DNA of 64,000 nt from CAVQND01 sp964653485 (GTDB taxonomy: Bacteria > Verrucomicrobiota > Verrucomicrobiia > Limisphaerales > UBA8199), in the NCBI GenBank assembly GCA_964653485.1, contig CAZZFF010000014.1:1-64000 (forward strand), written 5' to 3'. The notes under the pieces were generated by a model. It ran no database searches. It was not told the origin of the DNA and saw only the letters and a program-made list of their open reading frames with translations. The translations under genes were made by a program, and so were the position numbers. Shown here piece after piece: positions 34,160 to 41,648 of this stretch. Within the stretch, counting starts at the first letter, position 1, and each line of letters begins with the position of its first letter.

Positions 34160-35107
34160 ATGCGTATCGCCTTCAACTCGTTCCCGGATTCCCTGGTCAA
34201 CCGGTTGTCTCTGCTCAACTCCCAGGAAGCCCAGTTGGAGAACCAGGTCGACACCGGCAAGAGTGTCTCCCAGCTTTCCGACGACCCCGCCGTTATGCAA
34301 CAAGTGCTCGGCTGGCAGGTCCAAAACAGCTCCACCGCCCAGTACCAACAGAACATCACCACTCTCCAGCAGCAGGCCACCAGCTCTTACAATGCCATCG
34401 ACAGCCTCCAGACAATCTCGGCCCGCGCCTCTGAAATCGCCACCGAGGCCGACGGCACCGCCTCGTCCTCGGACCTGGCCTCCTACGCCACAGAGGTCAA
34501 TCAACTCATCCAGGAAGGCGTCCAAGCCATGAACAGCCAGAACGCCCAAGGGGAATACCTCTTCGGCGGCACTGACAACTCCCAGCCCCCTTTCGTTGCC
34601 ACCACCGACGCCTCCGGCAACGTCACCGCCGTCTCCTACCAGGGCAATGATTCCGTCCCCTCGGCCGAAGTGGCCGCCGGCTATTCTCTCTCCGCCCAGG
34701 TTCCTGGCGCCAACACCTCGGGCTCGGGGCCTGCCGGTGTCATTACCGACTCCCGCACCGGCGCCGACTTCTTTAACCACCTGATCGCCTTGCGCAATGA
34801 CCTCCAAGCCGGCAACACCCAGGCCATCACTACCACCGACCTGCCCAACCTCACCAAGGATGAGGACAATATCACTTCCCAAATCTCCGCCAACGGCCTC
34901 ATCCAGTCCCAACTGACGGATGCCAGCACCGTCGCCTCCACGCAGTCCACCGCCCTGACCGAAAACATCTCCAAAGCCTCGGACGCAGACATGGCCACGA
35001 CCCTCACACGACTGTCCAGCGTGCAAACCGCCTACCAGGCCGCCCTTGAGAGCGGCGCCAGCCTGCTGAACGGCAACCTGTCTTTGATGAGCTATATCCA
35101 GGTGTGA
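34160..35107 (+). CDS. flgL: Flagellar hook-associated protein 3 (FlgL)
   Basis: The 315-aa flagellin-like junction protein begins MRIAFNSFPDSLVNRLSLL and shows the FlgL N-terminal block (VDTGKSVSQLSDDPAVMQQVLG), a mid domain with QGEYLFGGTDNSQPPF typical of FlgL, and a C-terminal helix (DADMATTLTRLSSVQTAYQAAL). It lies 14 bp after flgK. A 320-bp gap follows before fliW. Confidence 0.92.
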   Translation: MRIAFNSFPDSLVNRLSLLNSQEAQLENQVDTGKSVSQLSDDPAVMQQVLGWQVQNSSTAQYQQNITTLQQQATSSYNAIDSLQTISARASEIATEADGTASSSDLASYATEVNQLIQEGVQAMNSQNAQGEYLFGGTDNSQPPFVATTDASGNVTAVSYQGNDSVPSAEVAAGYSLSAQVPGANTSGSGPAGVITDSRTGADFFNHLIALRNDLQAGNTQAITTTDLPNLTKDEDNITSQISANGLIQSQLTDASTVASTQSTALTENISKASDADMATTLTRLSSVQTAYQAALESGASLLNGNLSLMSYIQV

Positions 35108-35427
35108 GCGATTGAGGCCGCGTCACGCAGGGTTCCGGCCCTTTCAACCCCTTTCCGCATGCCCAGTGGAACCCCGGACCCGATCTCAGCCATCCCTGAT
35201 GGTGGGCGTTCCATGTTTTCCGCCTTTTCCCCAGAAAACCTCGCGGCTGCAGGCTCGGCAATAATTGACCACGCCTGGGGTCGAAATTTCCCTCCTGTCA
35301 GCCCTTCGGCGGGTCGAATCGGGGCGCATTTTCCGGATCGGGAGAAGAAGCGGAGAGTTTCCCCATCGCGGGGCTGGTTTTATCCGACAAACAAGCGATG
35401 GCATGTCCCCTGCTTTGAGACAGCCCA
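35108..35427. other. Intergenic region between flgL and fliW
   Basis: These 320 bp contain no convincing ORF. The right end has the sigma-54-like element described separately. A GAGAAG-rich stretch near 35341-35360 is not a ribosome binding site for any frame I trust. The gap probably separates the rod/ring operon from the fliW-csrA-flagellin unit. Confidence 0.5.
35399..35414 (+). promoter_or_regulatory. Possible sigma-54-type -24/-12 element before fliW
   Basis: TGGCAT, five bases, then CTGCT, with GG at 35400-35401 and GC at 35412-35413, spaced ten bases. The predicted start (~35425) is almost at the fliW ATG, as for the flgF element. Confidence 0.28.
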
Positions 35428-35862
35428 ATGAATTGCATAGCGAGAACAGAAACAGACAACCCGGTGGAGCGCGATCATTGCGTCGTCCGGATGCCGCTGG
35501 GCTTGCTGGGCTTCGAGCAATACAAGAGCTTCACTCTCTACACCAGGCCAACCGAGGAACCCTTCCTCCGGTTGCAGGCTGTCGGGAATCCCAAGTTGGC
35601 CTTTCTCGTTGTGTCGCCCTTCATCGCGGTGCCTGAATACCGCCCGACCATCCCCAACGAGGATGCGGAGTTTCTGGCTCTGCAAAGCCCGGAAGACGCC
35701 CTGGTTGTCACCATCGTAACCGTCCGCGGGCCGGGGCGGGCTACCGTCAATTTGAAGGGGCCGATCGTGCTCAACCGCCACACACTGACGGCCAAGCAAA
35801 TCATCCCTCTCAACGCTCCCACCTTCTCCGTCGCTCACCCCCTGCCCGTCCGAGGCCACTGA
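35428..35862 (+). CDS. fliW: Flagellar assembly factor FliW
   Basis: This 144-aa protein binds CsrA and, alternatively, flagellin. Family traits are the early GLLGFEQYKSFTLY block, PFLRLQAVGNPKLAFLVVSPF, and the late NLKGPIVLNRHTLTAKQII. In Bacillus and Campylobacter, FliW released from secreted flagellin inhibits CsrA and so relieves repression of flagellin translation. csrA follows by 14 bp and flagellin is next, which matches this circuit. Confidence 0.93.
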   Translation: MNCIARTETDNPVERDHCVVRMPLGLLGFEQYKSFTLYTRPTEEPFLRLQAVGNPKLAFLVVSPFIAVPEYRPTIPNEDAEFLALQSPEDALVVTIVTVRGPGRATVNLKGPIVLNRHTLTAKQIIPLNAPTFSVAHPLPVRGH

Positions 35863-35876
35863 ACTGGAGCCATACC

Positions 35877-36158
35877 ATGCTCATTCTCTCCCGGAAACTT
35901 AACGAAAGCATCGTCATCGATGGACGCATCACCGTCAAGTTGGTGCGGATTGACGGCGAGGTGATCAAACTCGGCATCACCGCCCCTGCGGACGTGCCGG
36001 TTCACCGGCAGGAAGTCTATGAGGAAATCCGCCTGAGCAACGAAGCTGCCGCTGCTCCGAACATCGGTCCGGTGCCAAAACTCTCCGCCCCGCAGCGCGC
36101 CTCCTCCGCCGCGCTCGGGCTCCAACCGCTGACAGAGATGCTGCCAGCCAAACCCTGA
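35877..36158 (+). CDS. csrA: Carbon storage/translation regulator CsrA
   Basis: The 93-aa RNA-binding dimer starts MLILSRKLNESIVIDG and includes the conserved KLGITAPADVPVHRQEVYEEI segment with the Arg needed for GGA binding. It is longer than the usual 60-75 residues: ~35 residues after VYEEI are Ala/Pro-rich, a region that in FliW-dependent CsrAs provides the allosteric FliW contact. The stop codon overlaps a consensus CsrA target site in front of the flagellin gene. Confidence 0.95.
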   Translation: MLILSRKLNESIVIDGRITVKLVRIDGEVIKLGITAPADVPVHRQEVYEEIRLSNEAAAAPNIGPVPKLSAPQRASSAALGLQPLTEMLPAKP

Positions 36159-36167
36159 CAGGGAGGT
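36158..36167 (+). promoter_or_regulatory. Predicted CsrA binding site in the flagellin leader
   Basis: ACAGGGAGGT matches the ACANGGANGT core of CsrA targets exactly and shares its first base with the csrA stop codon. A second GGA at 36209-36211 forms the flagellin ribosome binding site, 5 bp before the ATG at 36217. Two GGA sites, one on the ribosome site, is the arrangement of the Bacillus hag leader. Confidence 0.6.
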
Positions 36168-36216
36168 CAGAACTCAGCATTAAAGCAAACACAAACCAAA
36201 CAAAACCTGGAATCGT

Positions 36217-37023
36217 ATGACAATCAACACAAACATCGCGGCGCTCCAAGGCGCCAACGATCTCGATGCGGCTCAGGCTCGCCTCGATCAGTCCCTGGAA
36301 CAGCTCAGTTCCGGCTCGAAAATCAACTCACCCGCCGACGATCCCGCCGGCTTGGCGGCCGTGACCAGAATCAATGCCGAGGCCCAACGAACTACGGCCG
36401 CCCAAAATAATGTCGCCAACGCCCTCTCCTTCACACAAACCCAGGACGGCTACCTCAGCGGCATCGCCACCGCCCTGAGCCAAATGAGCGAACTCTCTGT
36501 CGAAGCCCTCGACGAGACCAAAACCGACAGCGACCGTTCCCTCTACGACCTCCAGTTCCAGCAACTCAACTCCTATATCATGTCGACCGCGAACAAGACG
36601 TTCGACGGCGTCAGTCTCTTCTCGGGCAACACCATAGACATCACGCTCGATGCCGACAATGCGATGACCATGAGCATGAACGGCATAGACCTCACCTCCG
36701 GCGCATACGCCACCGCCACTTCCTGCAACGTCGCAACCACCGTCGCTGCCGGTGCCGCCATGAGCGCCGTCGACGCGGCCATCACCCAACTCGCTTCTGA
36801 CCGCGCCACCGTCGGCTCCTACGAAACCCGCTTGAACTATGCCTCCGACCAACTGACCGTCGGCGAGCAGAATCTCACCGCCGCCAGCTCCCAAATCGAG
36901 GATGTCAATGTCGCCGACGAATCCACCCAGTACGCCACCGACAACGTCCTGCTCCAATCAACGACCGCGATGCTTGCCCAAGCCAATCAGTTGCCTCAAA
37001 CCGTGCTGAAACTCATCTCCTGA
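36217..37023 (+). CDS. fliC: Flagellin
   Basis: The 268-aa protein is a short flagellin made almost only of the D0/D1 helices. The N terminus has MTINTNIAALQGANDL, LEQLSSGSKINSPADDPAG and ALSFTQTQDGYLSGI; the C terminus has YETRLNYASDQL and ANQLPQTVLKLIS. The variable surface domain is reduced to ~50 residues around 130-185. Translation is probably controlled by CsrA through the leader site upstream. It is the only flagellin in the window. Confidence 0.95.
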   Translation: MTINTNIAALQGANDLDAAQARLDQSLEQLSSGSKINSPADDPAGLAAVTRINAEAQRTTAAQNNVANALSFTQTQDGYLSGIATALSQMSELSVEALDETKTDSDRSLYDLQFQQLNSYIMSTANKTFDGVSLFSGNTIDITLDADNAMTMSMNGIDLTSGAYATATSCNVATTVAAGAAMSAVDAAITQLASDRATVGSYETRLNYASDQLTVGEQNLTAASSQIEDVNVADESTQYATDNVLLQSTTAMLAQANQLPQTVLKLIS

Positions 37024-37129
37024 GCCCGGGCCCCAGGACACCCGAACTTGCGGGACACCGGCCCGCCCGCGTGCGGTCGATCCAATCCCGGCCGGTGAAT
37101 GGCGCCGGAGCCCTTCCTCGCTCGCCTTT

Positions 37130-38476
37130 ATGACGAATCCTCACACCAGCAACCGGCTCCTTGAGCCCGCCACCCGCGGCCTTTCCGGACCCGCTCTCGA
37201 GGTCTTGAACATCGCCAACGCGCAGTACGCCCGGGGCGACCTCAAGACAAGCCGCGTCCTGCTCCAGGCCGTCGTGGAGTTGGCCCCGGACAATCCGTTG
37301 GTCGCCGCCTCGCTGGGCTGCCTGCATTTCCAACTCGCAGAGTTCCAGCAAGCCCGCCGCCGGTTCGCCCAGGCCATTGAACTGGATGACTCCGATCCCG
37401 TGCTCCATGCCAAGTTCGGCGCCGCTTGCCTCGGTCTCCACGACCTTCCCGCATTCGAGGCCGCTCTGGAACGCGCCCTGGTCCTGGACCCCGATTGCGT
37501 CGAAGCCCTCCAGCTCCTGGCCAACACGAACCTCCAATGCGGCAACACCGCCCCAGCCGCGCGGCTCTATGAGCGGCTCATCGCCCTCAAGCCGGACGAC
37601 TCCTCCGCATTGCTCGCCTTGGCCAAGTGCCTCTTCCTCCTGGGTAACAAGGCCGGCGCGCGGTCTGCATTCGAACGCGTGTTGGCCATCGAACCCGCCA
37701 ACCCGATTGCGCGCGAGAACCTCACCCTCCTCGAAACCCCAACCGCCGCCCCCACTTCCGGGGCGGCCCCCGACCATGGCGCCGCCGTCTGCCCGGCCGC
37801 CGGTGAACTCCCGCCGGACGTCGCTTTGTTGGCCGCCCAGGCCGACGCCGCTTGCGCCCGCGGAGAACTGCCCGCCGCCCTCGCGTTTCTCCAACAAGCC
37901 GCGCGCCATGCCCCCCTCTGCGCCACGCTCTGGACAGCCCTCGCCAACGTCCAAACCCAACTCCGCCAATATCCCGACGCCCTCGAATCTTGCCTCGCCG
38001 CCGAGGCCCTCCAACCCAAGGCCGTCGACACCCTCGTGCGGTTGGCAGCCGCAGCGCTCCGCTGCGACGACATCGCCGGCTTTGAATCCGCCCTCGGACG
38101 CGCCCTCGAGGTCGAACCAAACAACCCCGCCGCCTTGCGCTTGCTGGCAGACCTTAATCTCCAACAACGCCGTTACCAGGACGCCGCCCGCCAATACCGC
38201 CAACTCCTCCGGCAAGCTTCCCAGGACAGCGAGGTGGCACTCTGCCTGGGCCGGTGCGAACTCGAAGCCGGACACCTGGACGCGGCCCGCCTGGCCTTCG
38301 AGCGGGTTATCGAACTGGAGCCGGGCTCCGAGTCGGCTCAACAGCAGCTCAAGACGGTTGAGGAGAAGATCGCCCGCCAAACGGCCAGGCGACGTCGCGA
38401 CCGCGCCAAAGTCAATTGGCTTGAAGTCACCTCCAAGCTCGCCCGGTTGGGCCAGCCTGCCGCCCCGCCTGTCTGA
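37130..38476 (+). CDS. TPR-repeat protein downstream of flagellin
   Basis: The 448-aa protein is built of ~34-residue tetratricopeptide repeats from about residue 20 to 430, with typical A/L/G/Y/A/F/P spacing (ANAQYARGDLKTSRVLLQAV; FQQARRRFAQAIELDDSDP; HLDAARLAFERVIELEPGS). A Pro/Ala-rich linker near 200-225 divides it into two blocks. No signal peptide or catalytic domain is visible. TPR proteins behind flagellin genes sometimes belong to flagellin modification or export, but the sequence alone does not show this. A second, smaller TPR-like gene follows 5 bp later. Confidence 0.82.
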   Translation: MTNPHTSNRLLEPATRGLSGPALEVLNIANAQYARGDLKTSRVLLQAVVELAPDNPLVAASLGCLHFQLAEFQQARRRFAQAIELDDSDPVLHAKFGAACLGLHDLPAFEAALERALVLDPDCVEALQLLANTNLQCGNTAPAARLYERLIALKPDDSSALLALAKCLFLLGNKAGARSAFERVLAIEPANPIARENLTLLETPTAAPTSGAAPDHGAAVCPAAGELPPDVALLAAQADAACARGELPAALAFLQQAARHAPLCATLWTALANVQTQLRQYPDALESCLAAEALQPKAVDTLVRLAAAALRCDDIAGFESALGRALEVEPNNPAALRLLADLNLQQRRYQDAARQYRQLLRQASQDSEVALCLGRCELEAGHLDAARLAFERVIELEPGSESAQQQLKTVEEKIARQTARRRRDRAKVNWLEVTSKLARLGQPAAPPV

Positions 38477-38481
38477 CGCCC

Positions 38482-38880
38482 ATGACCCAGGGACCCAAAC
38501 CCAACGGACAGCCCGGACCACAACCGCCGTCCACCCTCTTCGAGCGCCTGGAAAAACTGGCCAACGACGCCCTTGCCCGAAACGCGGCCGATGTCTCCGC
38601 GCGCATAGCTCTTGCGGAATTGTTGTGCGGGCGCGGGGATTACCAGCGCGCGTTCGTCCACTTCCATGACGCTCTCGGCCAGGCGCCCAACAACCCGCGC
38701 CTGATTGGTTCCCTGGCCAGAAGCTGCCGGGACATCGGCGCCGACGAGTCCTGCCTCAATCTCTTGAGCCGCCTCCGCCACCTCGATCCGTTCCATGTCC
38801 TTGTCCGCGCGAATCCGAACTCTCTGGATCGCGCTGAAGACCTGTTTCATGGCCTTCATATCCATCAAATCGACCACTAG
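38482..38880 (+). CDS. Small TPR-like protein
   Basis: This 132-aa protein has two or three TPR-like helix pairs (ARIALAELLCGRGDYQRAFVHF; AQAPNNPRLIGSLARSC is approximate to the second) and a short tail ending HQIDH. It lies 5 bp after the larger TPR gene, so both are likely translated from one message. It could have split from it. Function unknown. Confidence 0.62.
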   Translation: MTQGPKPNGQPGPQPPSTLFERLEKLANDALARNAADVSARIALAELLCGRGDYQRAFVHFHDALGQAPNNPRLIGSLARSCRDIGADESCLNLLSRLRHLDPFHVLVRANPNSLDRAEDLFHGLHIHQIDH

Positions 38881-38940
38881 CGCACCCCTGCTGCGACACA
38901 CCTGGCAATGAAGCCCCGAACTATTGACCCCCTGCACTTA

Positions 38941-40953
38941 ATGAAAACCAGAACATCCCTCGTGGGAACCAACCGCTCCAGGTCGAGATTCGCGAGATTG
39001 CTCGCCGTGCTGCCGCTCCTGGCACTCCCGATTGCCGTGCAAGCTCAGTATGCTTACACGACCAATAGCGGCGCTCTCAGCATTGCGGCCTACACCGGCT
39101 CGGGCGGCTGGGCCACCATCCCGGGCGCCGCCTACGGGCTGCCGATCACCAGCATAGGGGCCTCGGCGTTCGCTCAATCCTCCAGCCTGACCAACGTCAC
39201 CATCCCCGCCGGCGTCACCGCCATCGGAAGCTTGGCGTTCGCCAATTGCACAAACCTGGCCGGACTCTACTTCCAGGGTAACGCACCCACCCTCGGCGAT
39301 TCGTCCGTGTTCTATGGCGACAGCGCAACCGTCTATTACGTTTCGGGCGCCGCCAACTGGGGCCCTCTTTTTGGCGGCCTTCCGACCGTGCTGTTGAACC
39401 CGCAGTGGCTTCAGGTCACAATCTCCCCTGCCACGGCAATCACCGCCGGGGCCAAATGGCAAGTCGACGGCGGCGCCTGGCAAAACAGCGGGGCGATAGT
39501 CACCAATCTGGCCGTGGGCAGCCATATCATTAGTTTCAACACCCTTGCCGGATGGACGACCCCCTCGAGCAAAACTGTCACCCTGACAACTGTTAATGGC
39601 ACCGCCGCCTCCGGTTCTTACACCTTCCTCGGCAGTTATGGGCTGGTCAAGAACGGGGGCTTTGAAACCGGAGATTTCTCCGGCTGGACGCTTGTCGCAA
39701 CCCCTCAGGACGCCTTCGCCGACGACGGGTCGCAAACCGGCATCACGCCTGAATCGGGACGCTATGAAGCGGCCTTGGGGCAAGTCGGCTCGCTCGGCTA
39801 CCTGTCCCAAACGCTAGCCACCACTCCGGGAGCCAATTACATGCTCTCTTTCTGGGTCGAGTGTAATGGTCAAACTCCCAACGACTTTCTCGTGTCATGG
39901 AACGGAAAAACCCTTCTGAATGACGCAAACCTGCCGGCCATCGGCTGGACTAATGTGCAGTTCCTCGTCAACGCAACGGCAACGAGCACGGTCCTTGAAT
40001 TCGGGTTCCAGGACGACAATAACTACCTCGCACTCGATAATGTCAGTGTCCTGCCGGTTCCGACGGACGCCGGCTTGTTGCAAGTGACCATCCTCCCCGC
40101 CGGCGCGGTCATGTCCGGGGCCCAATGGCAGGTGGATGGTGGAAGCCCGCAGCCCGCCGGCGCGACCGCCTTGGTTTTGCCGGCGGGCAATCATACGCTC
40201 GCCTTCGGGACTCTCACCGGCTGGACCACGCCCACTAATCAAATTGTCGTGATCAACAGCGGCGCCACGACCGTTGCGAGCGCCGCGTACACGTTCCTCG
40301 CGGATTACGGCCTGGTGAGCGACGGCGGCTTCCAAAACGGAGGGTTCTCCGGCTGGACGTTTAGCGGAGATACACAGGATAGCTTCATCGACGACGGCTC
40401 CCTGACTGGAATCGCCCCTCAATCGGGACGCTACGAAGCGGTATTGGGTCAGATCGGCTCCCTCGGCTATCTTTCCCAAACCGTCGCCACAACTCCCGGA
40501 GCGAACTATTTGCTCTCGTTCTGGGTTGAGAGCGACGGTCAAACCCCCAACGAGTTTCTCGCCTCCTGGAATGGAAAGGCCCTTCTCAATGACGTAAATC
40601 TGCCGGCCGTCGCATGGACAAACTTCCAGTTCCTCGTCAACGCAACGGCAACGAGCACGGTCCTTCAGTTCGGGTTCCGGGATGACAATAGTTACCTCGG
40701 ACTCGATGACGTCAGTCTCTTGCCGGCCCCAACACCCGTCACCTTGGGCGCCGCCGGGGTGCAGGCAAACAAGTTCGGCTTCAGCGTGACCGGACCCAGC
40801 GGCCTGGTCGTCGTAGTCGAGGCCAACACTAACCTTGCGAATCCCACCTGGTATCCGGTTCAAACGAACACCCTCAGCGCCGGCTCGTCGAGTTTTCAAG
40901 ACCCCCAGTGGACCAATGCTCCCGCCCGTTTCTACCGACTTAAATGCCAGTAA
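38941..40953 (+). CDS. Secreted BspA-like leucine-rich-repeat protein with tandem beta-sandwich units
   Basis: The 670-aa exported protein has a signal peptide (LLAVLPLLALPIAVQAQ). A short LRR_5/BspA region follows (~residues 35-150; TNVTIPAGVTAIGSLAFANC), then two nearly identical ~223-residue units. Each unit is a PEGA-like strand-rich module (QVTISPATAITAGAKWQVDGG) plus a jelly-roll of carbohydrate-binding type (NGGFETGDFSGWTL, YLSQTLATTPGANY). The last ~65 residues form a C-terminal module ending FQDPQWTNAPARFYRL, shared with the second BspA-like protein. The start at 38941 gives a normal signal peptide. Likely a surface or secreted adhesin or binding protein. Confidence 0.8.
   Translation: MKTRTSLVGTNRSRSRFARLLAVLPLLALPIAVQAQYAYTTNSGALSIAAYTGSGGWATIPGAAYGLPITSIGASAFAQSSSLTNVTIPAGVTAIGSLAFANCTNLAGLYFQGNAPTLGDSSVFYGDSATVYYVSGAANWGPLFGGLPTVLLNPQWLQVTISPATAITAGAKWQVDGGAWQNSGAIVTNLAVGSHIISFNTLAGWTTPSSKTVTLTTVNGTAASGSYTFLGSYGLVKNGGFETGDFSGWTLVATPQDAFADDGSQTGITPESGRYEAALGQVGSLGYLSQTLATTPGANYMLSFWVECNGQTPNDFLVSWNGKTLLNDANLPAIGWTNVQFLVNATATSTVLEFGFQDDNNYLALDNVSVLPVPTDAGLLQVTILPAGAVMSGAQWQVDGGSPQPAGATALVLPAGNHTLAFGTLTGWTTPTNQIVVINSGATTVASAAYTFLADYGLVSDGGFQNGGFSGWTFSGDTQDSFIDDGSLTGIAPQSGRYEAVLGQIGSLGYLSQTVATTPGANYLLSFWVESDGQTPNEFLASWNGKALLNDVNLPAVAWTNFQFLVNATATSTVLQFGFRDDNSYLGLDDVSLLPAPTPVTLGAAGVQANKFGFSVTGPSGLVVVVEANTNLANPTWYPVQTNTLSAGSSSFQDPQWTNAPARFYRLKCQ
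39412..40748 (+). repeat. Internal tandem duplication of a 669-bp coding unit
   Basis: The two units start about 39412 and 40081 (period 669 bp, 223 codons). DNA identity is high, for example across 39962-40047 and 40625-40710, so the duplication is recent or kept by gene conversion. Confidence 0.75.
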
Positions 40954-41342
40954 CCTTTCCAATGCCCAAAGGGGTTGCCGCCTCGCGAGAGTCCGTGCCG
41001 GGCCGGACTCAACCTGTCGTTCAAACGCTGCGGCAGACCTTCGTGGTGGAGGCTGAGCACGGGCTGCACCTCCGTCCCTGCGCCTTGCTGGTCAAAACCC
41101 TTCGACCCTATCGCTCATCGGTCCGAGTCGAGGCACGGGGCAAAACAGCCTTCGGAGACAGCGTCCTGGGCTTTATATCCCTCGCGGCGGAGTTCGGCTC
41201 GGAGATCACCTTCACCATCGTCGGTGAAGACGCTTCTCGGGCGATGGCTGCCGTTCGCCAGTTGTTCGCGGGGCGCTTCAAAGCTCCGGATCATGCATCC
41301 GCGTTGCCAAGGCGCCCGAGGTATGAGAGCCAATCCAGATAG
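40944..41342 (+). CDS. HPr-like phosphocarrier domain protein
   Basis: The 132-aa protein has an HPr fold over residues ~30-112. The active-site histidine is present as His42 in GLHLRPCALLV (usual GLHARPA), and the regulatory-serine region reads GDSVLGFISLAA. N- and C-terminal extensions (~28 and ~20 residues) are not usual. The frame overlaps the end of the preceding LRR gene by 10 bp; a later Met at 40962 is an alternative start. No EI or EII genes lie nearby, so it may be a nitrogen-type or regulatory HPr. Confidence is good for the fold and low for the role. Confidence 0.75.
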   Translation: MPVTFPMPKGVAASRESVPGRTQPVVQTLRQTFVVEAEHGLHLRPCALLVKTLRPYRSSVRVEARGKTAFGDSVLGFISLAAEFGSEITFTIVGEDASRAMAAVRQLFAGRFKAPDHASALPRRPRYESQSR

Positions 41343-41648
41343 GCGGAAGGCTCGCGCCTTGCCATCTCCGCTTCCTTGAGTTGCCTTGCCGCACTCGGTT
41401 TGCTTCCTCTCACGTCTCGAGTCGGATTAGGTCGAACTTCGTTCGATTGCGACCGGGCCTACGGCTCAGGGCGAGGGAGGGGGAATGAACCCAACGCGTG
41501 ACAACCATGTCCCTGATGATTAGATTGCGGCTGTGAGCGCGATTGAGAGGACGGTCGATTCGGCGGTCGGCCACGCTGTGACGCTCATCAGGCCGGCAAG
41601 TTGCGGCAAGGAGGGCTGGCAGGGCGTGAATGAGGGCTTTTTCGGCTT
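41343..41648. other. Intergenic region between the HPr-like and NDH-2 genes
   Basis: These 306 bp show no gene. A perfect 6-bp inverted repeat with a 3-bp gap (TCGAAC/GTTCGA, 41432-41446) is the only structure noted, and no clear promoter was found. Confidence 0.5.

Noticed and set aside
37013..38521. Minus-strand 502-aa frame opposite the TPR gene
   Set aside because: Shadow of the TPR repeats; Gly-rich and without conserved features.
41432..41446. TCGAAC/GTTCGA palindrome as an operator
   Set aside because: Only 6-bp arms and no promoter element or repressor gene nearby; expected by chance in this length of sequence.
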